From: JAPOXR01 sp963662395 | GTDB taxonomy: Bacteria > Pseudomonadota > Alphaproteobacteria > Rhodobacterales > Rhodobacteraceae | DNA length: 64,000 bases | NCBI GenBank assembly: GCA_963662395.1 | Contig: OY759511.1 | Span: forward strand, 3,782,001-3,846,000 | Direction of reading: 5' to 3' | The notes under the pieces: model-generated | Told to the model about the DNA's origin: nothing | The model's database searches: none | Seen by the model: the letters and a program-made list of their open reading frames with translations, nothing else | In this document: positions 8,539 through 17,377 of the stretch, in pieces | Layout of the letters: every line of letters begins with the position of its first letter | Numbering within the stretch: the stretch's first letter is position 1 | Position numbers and translations under genes: made by a program

Positions 8539-9441
8539 TCAAGCCTCCATGATGCTTTGGCGGTTCAATGCAATCAGCTGCCGGAACGAGTCGTTGTCCA
8601 TTTCCGTCAGCCAGTTCTCGCCCGTGCCGACGATGTTCTCGGCAAGCGCCCTCTTGGATTCGATCATGTCGTCGATGCGCTCTTCAAGCGTTCCCAGCGT
8701 CACCATCTTGTGTGCGAACACCGTTTTCTGCTGGCCGATCCGGTAGGCGCGGTCCGTGGCCTGGTTTTCGACCGCCGGATTCCACCAGCGGTCGAAATGG
8801 AAGACATGATTTGCCCGGGTGAGCGTGATTCCGACTCCGCCCGCCCGCAATGACAGAACGAAGATCCCGGCGGGCGATTCCGGGTCCTGAAAGCTCTCGA
8901 TCATCTGTTCCCGGCGCTTCCTGGTGGTGGCGCCATGCAGGTAATGCACGGGACAGGAATGCCTTTCCCGCAGCTGACTCTCCAGCCGCTCGCCGATTTC
9001 GGTGAACTGCGTGAAGACGAGAAGGCTGTCGGATTCCAGCAAGGCTTCCTCGATCATTTCGTTCAGGCGGGTCAGCTTGTGCGAACGGCTCTCGTAGAAC
9101 GCGCTTCCGTCCTGAAGGAATTGCGCCGGGTGGTTGCAGACCTGTTTCAGCTTCACCAGCGTCGAAAGAATCAATCCGCGACGGGCCATCCCGCCGGCCT
9201 CCTCGATCTTTTCCTCCACGTCCGCGACCACGGCCTGGTAGAGCGACGCCTGTTCCCTGGTGAGGTTGCAGTAGATTTTCTGTTCGACCTTGTCTGGCAG
9301 GTCATCGATGATCGACTTGTCGGTCTTCAGGCGACGGAGGATGAAAGGCTGGACCAGTTGCTGCAGCTGCCGGGTGCGGATGTGGTCGTTTTCCCGTTGA
9401 ATCGGGAGTTCGTAGGCGCGCCTGAACTGCGCGCCGTACCC
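8539..9441 (-). CDS. SNF2-type helicase, C-terminal half (after a frameshift)
   Basis: This frame holds the second RecA-like lobe of the helicase whose N-terminal part is at 9327-11723. It reads YGAQFRRAYELPIQREN, PFILRRLKTDK, LVFTQFTEIGERLESQL, FVLSLRAGGVGITLTRANHV, and the motif VI block DRAYRIGQQKTVFAHKMV. It ends in SMIEA-like residues just before the SWIM gene. It lacks its own ATPase lobe and a plausible start; homology begins abruptly at about 9441, where a missing G would restore one continuous frame. It is either a disrupted gene or an assembly error. Confidence 0.85.
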   Translation of the reverse strand, partial: GYGAQFRRAYELPIQRENDHIRTRQLQQLVQPFILRRLKTDKSIIDDLPDKVEQKIYCNLTREQASLYQAVVADVEEKIEEAGGMARRGLILSTLVKLKQVCNHPAQFLQDGSAFYESRSHKLTRLNEMIEEALLESDSLLVFTQFTEIGERLESQLRERHSCPVHYLHGATTRKRREQMIESFQDPESPAGIFVLSLRAGGVGITLTRANHVFHFDRWWNPAVENQATDRAYRIGQQKTVFAHKMVTLGTLEERIDDMIESKRALAENIVGTGENWLTEMDNDSFRQLIALNRQSIMEA

Positions 9442-11723
9442 AGGTAGCCCGGATTCAGAAACCGGAACAGGGACCACATGTCCATCAGCCTGTTTTCGAT
9501 CGGCGTTCCCGTCATGGCAACGCGGCTGGTCGCGGGAAGCTCGAAGATCGCCCTGGCCTGCGCCGATTTGGGATTCTTGATGTTTTGCGCCTCGTCCACG
9601 ACGATGCGACGCCACTCAACGGCCTTGAGCGTTTTCTTGTCCGAGCGGACCAGGTTGAACGAGGTCACGACCAGGTCGCAGCCGGCGACCGACCTGGCGA
9701 AATCAGCATCGTCGCGAGGACGGCCGGGACCGTGGTGAATGCGGCATTCGAGTTCTGGCGCAAACTTGCCCACCTCTTTCTTCCAGTTGCTGAGCACGGA
9801 TGTCGGGGCGACAAGCAGCGTGGGCCGAATCCCGGAGTCCCTCGCCGCTCCCTCGCACTCCCGTTCGTGAAGCAGCAATGCGATCAGCTGGATCGTCTTG
9901 CCGAGACCCATGTCATCTGCCAGGCACGGATTCAGGCCAAGCCGTTCCTGCCGCGCCAGCCACGCGAGCCCCGTTTTCTGATAGGCTCTCAGCTCGCCGC
10001 GCATTCCGGCAGGGGTATCCATCGGCTCAAGACCTGTCAGGTTCATGAGCCCCTTGACGATTCCGCCCAGCGCGTCATCGAAGACAAACTCCTCCGTGTC
10101 CGGGTCCGCCTCGGCCATTTCCCTTATCATCTGGCTGAATTCGACGCCGTTGCCCGCGCCCCGGTTTCGCCACAATTCGAGCGTCTCGGACATTCTCTGG
10201 TGGTCGATCTCCATCCATTCGCCACGGTACTTCACAAGTGGCGACTTGGCTTCCAGCAATGCCCTCCACTCGTCTTCGCCTACAGGTTCGCCGTCGATGG
10301 AAAGCGCGTAATCGTAATCGACAAGCGACTCCAGCCGCAGAAGCCCCGAGGACGATCCTGATTGCCCGGATTGTCCGCTTGTCGCGCTTGCCCTGATCCG
10401 TAATCGCGCCCGTCGGCGTCCCTTGGGCGTCCACCAGCTCGGCAGGACGATCCGGTACCCCGCCGTTTCAAGCACAAGCGCATCATCTTTCAGGAATTCG
10501 TATGCCGTTTTCAGGTCAATGTCGACGCCGACGGGCTCCGCGGTTTCCATGCCCCGCCAGAGCAGCGGACAGATGCGCCCGGCCTGTCCGAGATTGATCA
10601 GCAGATGGCGCTCGAACTCGTGGCCGAAGCGATTCTTCCAATCGTCTTTCCTGTGCTCGGACATCGACCACCATTGCGACAGGTCCACCGAGAGCGAGGG
10701 ATCCTCGTTGCAGGATACAAAGAAGCCGATATGCCAGCGATCACCGTCGTTGCGGTCCTCCTGGCTCAGGCGAAATCCGAGCGAGAATCCGGAACGCCGT
10801 GCCTGGCCGAGGATCTTCTTCTGCCACGCGTGCCAATGGGCGACATCCGCATCACTGGGGCCTGGATGAGGCTTGATGTTCGCCTCGACCCGGCTGGTCG
10901 GCGTCCGTGTCAGGGCCTCTGCGAACCAACTGTTCCTGAGCCGATTCAGGAAGGTCTGCGTGAAAGGGGTGCCGGAGACCAGCCTGTCAACCTGCTGTTC
11001 GGAAAACTGCCGCAGCAATTCCGTGCGATCCAGGGTTGAAACCGGTGCCCTGCCGTTTGTGCGCCCGTTCCGGGCGCTCTTGACCAGGGTGCATGCTGCG
11101 GGCATTGCGTCAGCAAAGTCACGCAGGCCGCGTTCGTAGAGGCTGTCGGCAGGGGCCCATCCGGCTGCGTAAACGGGCTGCGACCGGCCTTTCTTCGGAT
11201 GAAGGCGCTTCATGACGGGCAGGTACTGGTGCTGACGAACCAATGCGCGCAGCTGCTGCGCGTACCGGACCCAGAAGTTCAGGTCATGGCCGACATGGAA
11301 ACCGGCCCCGGCAAGGCCGGAAAGGAACTGCAGCTCGCGCAGGAAGGAAAGCGGATTTCGGATGGCGATCCCGTTGATATCCCAGTCATTCCATTCGAAC
11401 TGGTCGGGCAGGTATTCCCCGGTCAGCTGCGCCATCTCGAGGCTCGGCAGGGGCCTGCCCTCGGCGCTCGGCATCGTGGCGCAGAAACCGGCCAGCTCGG
11501 GGTCGGCCGCGGCAACGGTCGCCGCTCCGAGTTTCAGGTCGGTCGCAAGGAATTCCTTCAGCCGCCTGGCGTCGGCAAGGTGAGACGGGTGCAGTCCGGG
11601 CTTGAATCTGCCTGTATCGTGCCCCGGCGTTTCGACCCAGAAGACGAACCGGCCCGAATTGTCGAATTCCCCGGCAGGCCGCGGGACCCACGTGCCGTGA
11701 CAGACTTCAATTTGGTGTTCCAT
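9327..11723 (-). CDS. SNF2-type helicase, N-terminal half (frameshifted)
   Basis: The start chosen is the ATG at 11723 (MEHQIEVCHGTWVPRP). An N-terminal SNF2-associated region of about 480 residues precedes the first RecA-like lobe. That lobe contains CLADDMGLGKTIQLIALLL (Walker A), LLVAPTSVLSNWKKE, VVDEAQNIKNPKS (DEAQ box) and MTGTPIENRLMDMWSLFRFL. Homology ends at NPGYLG (about 9440); the remaining roughly 37 codons to the stop at 9327 are out of frame with the family. Together with 8539-9441 it would form one SNF2 ATPase of about 1,060 residues. Function: ATP-driven remodelling or translocation on DNA, with the SWIM protein as probable partner. Confidence 0.88.
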   Translation of the reverse strand: MEHQIEVCHGTWVPRPAGEFDNSGRFVFWVETPGHDTGRFKPGLHPSHLADARRLKEFLATDLKLGAATVAAADPELAGFCATMPSAEGRPLPSLEMAQLTGEYLPDQFEWNDWDINGIAIRNPLSFLRELQFLSGLAGAGFHVGHDLNFWVRYAQQLRALVRQHQYLPVMKRLHPKKGRSQPVYAAGWAPADSLYERGLRDFADAMPAACTLVKSARNGRTNGRAPVSTLDRTELLRQFSEQQVDRLVSGTPFTQTFLNRLRNSWFAEALTRTPTSRVEANIKPHPGPSDADVAHWHAWQKKILGQARRSGFSLGFRLSQEDRNDGDRWHIGFFVSCNEDPSLSVDLSQWWSMSEHRKDDWKNRFGHEFERHLLINLGQAGRICPLLWRGMETAEPVGVDIDLKTAYEFLKDDALVLETAGYRIVLPSWWTPKGRRRARLRIRASATSGQSGQSGSSSGLLRLESLVDYDYALSIDGEPVGEDEWRALLEAKSPLVKYRGEWMEIDHQRMSETLELWRNRGAGNGVEFSQMIREMAEADPDTEEFVFDDALGGIVKGLMNLTGLEPMDTPAGMRGELRAYQKTGLAWLARQERLGLNPCLADDMGLGKTIQLIALLLHERECEGAARDSGIRPTLLVAPTSVLSNWKKEVGKFAPELECRIHHGPGRPRDDADFARSVAGCDLVVTSFNLVRSDKKTLKAVEWRRIVVDEAQNIKNPKSAQARAIFELPATSRVAMTGTPIENRLMDMWSLFRFLNPGYLGTARSSGAPTNSRFNGKTTTSAPGSCSNWSSLSSSVA

Positions 11724-12121
11724 CTGATGCGTCCCCTGGCATCGTCTCGACATGGCCCGTTCGGATCAGGACCGGTTGACGATTGATTCACTCTTTCGCC
11801 GGAACTCGCAATATCCTCTGTCAGCGCCGGCAAGCGATGACTCATGAGCAGGAAGACACATGATGCCGTGCCATTCCACGGCAACCAGTGTGCAGCCGAT
11901 GCCGTCCTGCTCCATTTTGCGGGCAGACCAGGACTCGCCTGGAGGAATACATGCCCGCAGGCTTCGCGATCACGAACACCGGCCACAGGTCGGATGACAT
12001 CATGGCTTAGGCCGGCAGATGCAACGACGCGGGAAAGACCCGGTGAGATGATGAGCGCACCATTTCATTGGCTGCTCTCTCGGTCCAACGCCCGGCGCCC
12101 TCGACTCTGCTCCCGGATGAG
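11724..12121. other. Gene-free stretch
   Basis: About 400 bases between the SNF2 gene start and the ABC exporter stop; both genes run leftward. No convincing frame, RNA or strong hairpin is visible. It should hold the SNF2/SWIM promoter. Confidence 0.45.
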
Positions 12122-13909
12122 TCACTGGCCGGCGACCGCCCGGCCTTCGGTCTTGTCTTCGCCGTCAAGCTGCAGACGCGAGAACCGTTCATAGATCCCG
12201 CCCTTGGCAACCAGTCGGGAATGCGTGCCTTCATCGACGATCCTGCCGCGATCGAACACCAGTATGCGGTCGGCCTTCTGCACGGTTGCCAGCCGGTGGG
12301 CGATGATCAGCGTCGTCCGGTCGGCAGCCAGCCGGTCGACCGCACTCCTGACATGCGCCTCGCTTTCCGGGTCGAGCGACGAGGTCGCCTCGTCCAGGAG
12401 CAGGATGCGGGCATCGCGCAGGATGGCCCTCGCTATGGCCAGGCGCTGGCGCTGCCCGCCGGAGAGCAGAATTCCCCGCTCGCCGACCACGGTTTCGTAG
12501 CCATCGGGCAATCCGGCCAGGAAGTCATGGATGAATGCGGCGCGGGCGGCCCCCTCGACCTCGAGGTCGGTGGCTCCCGGCCGCCCGAAGCGGATGTTGT
12601 CCCGTGCCGTGGTCGCAAAGACCGCCGTCTCCTGTGGAACCAGCGCAATCATGCTTCGGAAGTTGCCGCGGCGCATCCGGCGCAAATCGACACCGTCGAT
12701 ACTGATGGTACCGGATTGCGGATCGAAAAACCGCAGCATCAGCTGGAATACCGTCGATTTGCCGGCACCCGAGGCACCGACCAGCGCCACGGTCTCCCCC
12801 TGCCGGATCGTGAACGAGACATCCTCCAGCGCCGCCACCGTTGGCCGGGAGGGATAGCGGAAGCCGACACGGTCGAACACCACCTCGCCCCGCGCCGGGA
12901 CTGCCGGCTCCTCGCACTCATCCGGGTCGCTGACCGGATCGTCCGCCTCCAGCAGTTCGATCAGCCGCTCGGTAGCACCAGCGGCACGCAGGATGTCACC
13001 CCAGACTTCCGAGAAGCCGGCAGCGGAGCCGGCAACCATGATCGCGAAAATGACGAACTGGATCAGTTGACCGGCGCTCATCTGCCCGCCGCGAACTTCG
13101 CTTGCCCCGGTCCAGATCACGAGGACCACGGACGAGAATGCCAGGGAAATGATCAACGTCGTCAACAGGGACCTGATCCGGATCCTGCGATAGGCAGCGT
13201 CCAGCGACAACTCGACCAACCTGCCAAAGGCTGACCGGGTTTCGTCCTCATGCGTATTGGCCTGCACGGCCTGGACAGCGAGCAGGGCTTCGGAGGCATT
13301 GGCGGCACCATCGGCAATCCGGTCCTGGCTGGTGCGGCTGTGCGATCGCAACCTGCGACCCAGAGCCAGCAGCGGCAGGAGAATCAGCGGCACCACGATC
13401 AGCGCAAGAAGCGACAGTCTGAGGCTGGTCCACAGCATCAGGGACAGGCCGCCGGCAAGGATAAGGCCATAGCGGACCGCCATGGAGATGGTGGAATCGA
13501 GCACCGCCTGGACCAGGGTGGTGTCGGTGTTCAGCCGGGAGATCACCTCGCCGGTCATGGTCTGTTCGAAATAGGCCGGGCTGAGACGGATGACCTTCGA
13601 GAAGACCGCCTTGCGGATGTCGGCAACGACCCTCTCACCCAGGGTGGTGACCAGGGCGTAGCGAAGTCCGGTTGCCGCCGCCAGCAGCACTGCAAGGAGG
13701 AGTGCTGCCTGGAAATGGCGGTCCACCTCCTGCGGCGAGATGGCGGAAAAGCCGTCGACGATTCCGCGGACCATGAGCGGCAGCGCCAGCGACAACAGCG
13801 CGGTGGACACCATCGCCAGCACGGCCAGTGCCAGTCGAAGACGGTATGCCCCGAGAAACGGCCATAGCCTGCGGAGCGGCTGAACGGACCCGACGGTTGA
13901 TTTCCTCAT
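12122..13909 (-). CDS. ABC exporter, fused permease-ATPase (MsbA-like)
   Basis: 595 residues from the ATG at 13909 (MRKSTVGSVQPLRRLW). The N-terminal half is an ABC_membrane domain with about six membrane helices. The C-terminal half is the ATPase, with Walker A GASGAGKST near residue 380, an ABC signature LSGGQRQRLAIARAIL near 487 and Walker B ILLLDEATSSLD, followed by IIAHRLAT. Half-transporters of this kind act as homodimers in the inner membrane and export lipids, drugs or peptides. The substrate is not indicated by the neighbours. The gene runs away from tRNA-Gly. Confidence 0.92.
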   Translation of the reverse strand: MRKSTVGSVQPLRRLWPFLGAYRLRLALAVLAMVSTALLSLALPLMVRGIVDGFSAISPQEVDRHFQAALLLAVLLAAATGLRYALVTTLGERVVADIRKAVFSKVIRLSPAYFEQTMTGEVISRLNTDTTLVQAVLDSTISMAVRYGLILAGGLSLMLWTSLRLSLLALIVVPLILLPLLALGRRLRSHSRTSQDRIADGAANASEALLAVQAVQANTHEDETRSAFGRLVELSLDAAYRRIRIRSLLTTLIISLAFSSVVLVIWTGASEVRGGQMSAGQLIQFVIFAIMVAGSAAGFSEVWGDILRAAGATERLIELLEADDPVSDPDECEEPAVPARGEVVFDRVGFRYPSRPTVAALEDVSFTIRQGETVALVGASGAGKSTVFQLMLRFFDPQSGTISIDGVDLRRMRRGNFRSMIALVPQETAVFATTARDNIRFGRPGATDLEVEGAARAAFIHDFLAGLPDGYETVVGERGILLSGGQRQRLAIARAILRDARILLLDEATSSLDPESEAHVRSAVDRLAADRTTLIIAHRLATVQKADRILVFDRGRIVDEGTHSRLVAKGGIYERFSRLQLDGEDKTEGRAVAGQ

Positions 13910-13941
13910 TGCAATGGTCGCCGCCGGACTGGAAGGGAAGA

Positions 13942-14015
13942 TGGAGCGGGTGATGGGAATCGAACCCACGTATTCAGCTTGGAAGGCTGCTGCTCTACCA
14001 TTGAGCTACACCCGC
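13942..14015 (-). tRNA. tRNA-Gly (TCC)
   Basis: Read on the minus strand: acceptor GCGGGTG pairs with CACCCGC, the D arm is GCTCAATGGTAGAGC, the anticodon loop is CTTCCAA (anticodon TCC), and the T arm is GTGGGTTCGAATCCCAT. The CCA end is encoded at 13942-13944. Confidence 0.96.
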
Positions 14016-14448
14016 GCAGATGGCTAGTTACCGTTGCATGTCCGTACATTCAAGTCGTGCATGGCCGCAGACAGGACACCCGGGCATGTCGAACCGATCA
14101 TGACACTGCACTGTATCGGCCGCATCGCGGGCACGATGCAGCATTCCCGCCGACAGCCGTGATCCACTCGCGTTGGTGGGTCTGGCCAGGACGGAAGATC
14201 AGCGCCACGGAGGAGTTGCCAACTCTTCGAACTGATCAATGCTTCATGCCGGATGATCGAGGTCCCCGCCGGATCGGAATTGACGGCCTGGATCATCACC
14301 GCACCGCGAGCGCAGCATTCGGCCGATAGGTGATCAACGCAATAACCACGTGACCCGGGATTTCGCCGGTCCGAACAACCCCCGGCAAACTCATTCCTTT
14401 CCTGGCAATTACCGGATTCATGTCCCTCCTTCGGGCCTTTGGCCTGAA
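14016..14448. other. Gene-free stretch beside tRNA-Gly
   Basis: About 430 bases between tRNA-Gly and the first nucleotidyltransferase-HEPN gene. Short frames occur on both strands without recognisable domains. Near 14428-14447 a short AGGCC/GGCCT inverted repeat lies just past the end of the leftward gene, without a clear T tract. Confidence 0.4.
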
Positions 14449-15675
14449 ATGGTCAGTAATCGAGTGGAGATGGCGGCTCGAACGGATCGGGCATGGAGTT
14501 TTGGCCCGGATCACTCTCCTTGTTCGACTTCGGCGCCGCTGGCAGCGCGGGTGCATATTGCCGCACCTGGTTACGGAACCCGATAACGGCTTGTTCGATC
14601 TGCTGACGGCGATCAACCACTGCACTGGCCAACTCCTGTTCCAGACTACCTTCATCAGGCTTGGCCACCACGTCCATCCGGATCGCTGCAAGCCACTTAT
14701 CCTGATAAACACTGGCCCGACTGGCAAGTTCGCCGGCCATGTTGCTCATCCGGTCGGCATGCGACGGATTGATCTCGTCGGCCCATAATGTCAGCACCCC
14801 GCACAAGCGATCCACCGCCTGTGTGACATCCGCCAGTTCGAACTCGTCGCCTCCGTAAAGAGTCAGATGGTGCTGATGGCTTTTCCCGTTCAGTGCCGAC
14901 ATGCGTTCCGCCAGCCTTACTTCGCCCGGGCGCGCCCGAAGAAAGCCTCGGGCCAGCCTGCCAATGTCATGGGTGTGATCGGCAGCAACGCCCCGCCGTT
15001 CCATCGCCGCCTTGACCAGCAATTCGGCGGCATTGGACGATATCCGCATCAGGCGACTACAATCCGACAGGCACCAGCCCCAGGCCGATGCCGTCAGCAC
15101 CTCACCAATCGGTGTCATTGCCAGAGTGAATTCCCCCAGCACCGTGAACATCCTCGCTTGCCAGTCTTCGGGATTCAATGTTGCCTCCTGGTGAAATTTC
15201 GCCATGTCAGCCGTCTTCAGCCGGCCGGCCAGCAGCAGGCCGTCCCGGCAGACGGCATATGGCAACGATCCGAGATCGGTTGCCCGACGGCGCAGATGTT
15301 TCTCGGTCAGGGCCCAGCAATCGACAGGGTCGAGTTCGATCAACGGGGCCGCATGCGGGAATTCCTCCGAACGGGTGGCCGGCCGGGCCCCTTCCGGATT
15401 GTCCCCGGAGAGCACGATGGCCACGTCCCAGTCGCTGTCCTGCCGGCAGGTTCCCCGGGCCCGGCTGCCGAACAGCAGCGCTGCCCGGGCTTCCGGCCAC
15501 TGGCGCAGCGTTGCCCGGCAGGCCTCGCGCAGTTGTTGTTCACTGATGGTTGCAGGCATGGTCTCGACTCTTCACCGGTGTCCGGCTGACCAGACTATAT
15601 CATGGCCAGGTGATACGTGCCGAATCGGCCGGCCGCCGGGCCTCCGTGCTTCGTGCCTGAATGTCCGGTCCTGTG
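14449..15675. repeat. Tandem duplication, copy A
   Basis: This unit matches 15710-16936 at an offset of about 1,261 bases. It covers a whole nucleotidyltransferase-HEPN gene, a few bases past its stop (GGTCAGTAATCGA shared) and about 115 bases upstream. The stretch from about 15221 to 15603, covering the promoter region and first 114 codons, is almost identical between copies; the rest has clearly diverged. Confidence 0.85.
14453..15559 (-). CDS. Fused MNT-type nucleotidyltransferase-HEPN protein, copy A
   Basis: 368 residues. Residues about 20-115 form a minimal nucleotidyltransferase: LFGSRARGTCRQDSDWD fits GS-x10-D-x-D, and the aspartate in ELDPVD may be the third acid. Residues about 165-290 resemble a HEPN domain, with KAAMERRGVAADHTHDIGRL providing an R-x(n)-H type motif followed by THD. 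In the known MntA-HepT type VII toxin-antitoxin systems these are separate proteins: HEPN is an RNase, and MNT modifies it with AMP. Here both lie on one chain. The C-terminus is proline-rich and ends PDPFEPPSPLDY. Toxin-antitoxin function is inference. Confidence 0.82.
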   Translation of the reverse strand: MPATISEQQLREACRATLRQWPEARAALLFGSRARGTCRQDSDWDVAIVLSGDNPEGARPATRSEEFPHAAPLIELDPVDCWALTEKHLRRRATDLGSLPYAVCRDGLLLAGRLKTADMAKFHQEATLNPEDWQARMFTVLGEFTLAMTPIGEVLTASAWGWCLSDCSRLMRISSNAAELLVKAAMERRGVAADHTHDIGRLARGFLRARPGEVRLAERMSALNGKSHQHHLTLYGGDEFELADVTQAVDRLCGVLTLWADEINPSHADRMSNMAGELASRASVYQDKWLAAIRMDVVAKPDEGSLEQELASAVVDRRQQIEQAVIGFRNQVRQYAPALPAAPKSNKESDPGQNSMPDPFEPPSPLDY

Positions 15676-15709
15676 CTCTCAACGCTCCGTCGAGCCTCCA
15701 GCCCGGCGC

Positions 15710-16936
15710 ATGGTCAGTAATCGAAGGGCGATGGTGGCTCGAACGGATCGGGCATGATGCCTTGGCCAGGATCAGGCTCCTCAACAGGTTCCGGTGCCGT
15801 TGGTGGGGACGGTGCATATCGCTGCATCTGGTCAAAGAACCCGGTGAGTGCCTTCTCGATCTGCTGACGGCCATCAACCACGACGCTGGCCACCTCCTGC
15901 GCCAAACTGCCGTCATCGGGTTTGGCCACCACATCCGCCCGGATCGTCGCAAGCCACTCATCATGATAATCTGCGGCCCAACCGGCAAGTTCGCCGGCCA
16001 TGTTGCTCATCCGGTCGGCATGCGACGGATTGATCTCGTCGGCCCATAATGTCAGCACCCCGCACAAGCGATCCACCGCCTGGGTGACATCCGCCATCTC
16101 GACCGTGTTGCCAACGTAGAGGGCCAGATGGTGCCGGTGACTCTTGCCATTCAGGGACGACATGCGCGCCGACAGTTCTTCCTCGCTTGGGCGCGCCCGG
16201 AGAAAGTCCCGGGCCAGTCTGCCAATGTCATGGGTGTGATCGGCAGCAACGCCCCGCCGTTCCATCGCCGCCTTGACCAGCAATTCGGCGGCAGTTGACG
16301 ATATCCGCATCAGGCTACGGCAATGCACAGGGCACGTGTTCCAGGATGGTGCCGCCAGCACCTTGCCAATTGGTACCATGGCCAGACTCAATTCCGCCAG
16401 TGCCGTGGTCACCCTGGTTCGCCAGTCATCGGGGTTCATTGCTGCTTCCTCGTGAATCTTTTTCTTGTCAGGTATCCGTAGCCGGCCGGCCAGCAGCAGG
16501 CCGTCCCGGCAGACGGTATATGGCAACGATCCGAGATCGGTTGCCCGACGGCGCAGATGTTTCTCGGTCAGGGCCCAGCAATCGACAGGGTCGAGTTCGA
16601 TCAACGGGGCCGCATGCGGGAATTCCTCCGAACGGGTGGCCGGCCGGGCCCCTTCCGGATTGTCCCCGGAGAGCACGATGGCCACGTCCCAGTCGCTGTC
16701 CTGCCGGCAGGTTCCCCGGGCCCGGCTGCCGAACAGCAGCGCTGCCCGGGCTTCCGGCCACTGGCGCAGCGTTGCCCGGCAGGCCTCGCGCAGTTGTTGT
16801 TCACTGATGGTTGCAGGCATGGTCTCGACTCTTCACCGGTGTCCGGCTGACCAGACTATATCATAACCCGATGACACATTCCGAATCGGCTGGCGCCGGA
16901 CCTCCGTGCTTCGTGCCTGAATGTCCGGTCCGGGCC
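15710..16936. repeat. Tandem duplication, copy B
   Basis: Second copy of the unit at 14449-15675. The shared upstream tract includes CTGACCAGACTATATCAT directly upstream of both genes and fades out near 16936 (shared CGTGCCTGAATGTCCGGTCC). Confidence 0.85.
15714..16820 (-). CDS. Fused MNT-type nucleotidyltransferase-HEPN protein, copy B
   Basis: 368 residues, paralogous to the gene at 14453-15559 and of equal length. Residues 1-114 differ at one position (Thr for Ala at about 102). Beyond residue 114 the two diverge, but RRGVAADHTHDIGRLA and ADEINPSHADRMSNMAGELA are conserved, as is the PDPFEPPSPFDY tail. Catalytic GS-x10-D-x-D residues are intact. The pattern of an identical N-terminus and diverged HEPN part points to recent gene conversion, or to selection for one antitoxin-like domain with two different effectors. 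Each copy has its own upstream region. Confidence 0.82.
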   Translation of the reverse strand: MPATISEQQLREACRATLRQWPEARAALLFGSRARGTCRQDSDWDVAIVLSGDNPEGARPATRSEEFPHAAPLIELDPVDCWALTEKHLRRRATDLGSLPYTVCRDGLLLAGRLRIPDKKKIHEEAAMNPDDWRTRVTTALAELSLAMVPIGKVLAAPSWNTCPVHCRSLMRISSTAAELLVKAAMERRGVAADHTHDIGRLARDFLRARPSEEELSARMSSLNGKSHRHHLALYVGNTVEMADVTQAVDRLCGVLTLWADEINPSHADRMSNMAGELAGWAADYHDEWLATIRADVVAKPDDGSLAQEVASVVVDGRQQIEKALTGFFDQMQRYAPSPPTAPEPVEEPDPGQGIMPDPFEPPSPFDY

Positions 16937-17146
16937 GACCGGCTTGTCCTCCGGGATGCGGTGGGGCGCCGCGAAAGCCGGCTGGATGGCGACATCGATC
17001 ACACCGGAAAATGATGATGTCCGAGCGGGGTGGACGTTTCGTCCCCGGACTGGCGGGTGGCTCCAGCCACACGGTTGGTGTCATTCTTCTGTCCCGGCCG
17101 GGGATGTCTTGGTCCCGAAATCCTTGCCTGCCAGGCTTCGGGAGGG

Positions 17147-17377
17147 CTATTCCTCGCGTCCCTGGCGCACCAGTTCGGCGTGGATGCGGGTGGCCATGCC
17201 GAGGCCGTGTTCAAGCGCCAGTACATAGGCCTGTGTCAGGAAGAAGCATCCCTCGTCGATGCGGCTGGCATCGAGCATCGACTGTCCGGCGGTGGCGTAG
17301 AGTCCGGCAAGTGCCTCGCCGTCATCCCGTTGCCAGGCATCGATGATGCCGACATCCAGGTGATCAGGACTCGTCAA
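17147..17377 (-). CDS. Small protein coupled to the Rieske oxygenase
   Basis: 76 residues from a TTG start that overlaps the Rieske stop (TTGA at 17374-17377). The protein reads TSPDHLDVGIIDAWQRDDGE, then a helical repeat-like part with CFFLTQAYVLALEHG and a charged end RQGREE. It resembles one or two TPR-like helical pairs but I do not recognise a family. There is no better start; the upstream in-frame part lies within the oxygenase gene. Tight coupling suggests an accessory or stability factor of the oxygenase. Confidence 0.6.
   Translation of the reverse strand: MTSPDHLDVGIIDAWQRDDGEALAGLYATAGQSMLDASRIDEGCFFLTQAYVLALEHGLGMATRIHAELVRQGREE

Noticed and set aside
12068..13234. 388-residue rightward open frame
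   Set aside because: Antisense to the ABC exporter ATPase domain, which is unmistakable.
13942..17146. tRNA-Gly as integration site of the duplicated nucleotidyltransferase-HEPN block
   Set aside because: The block lies at the 5' side of the tRNA gene, whereas integrases normally use the 3' end, and no integrase or attachment repeat is present.
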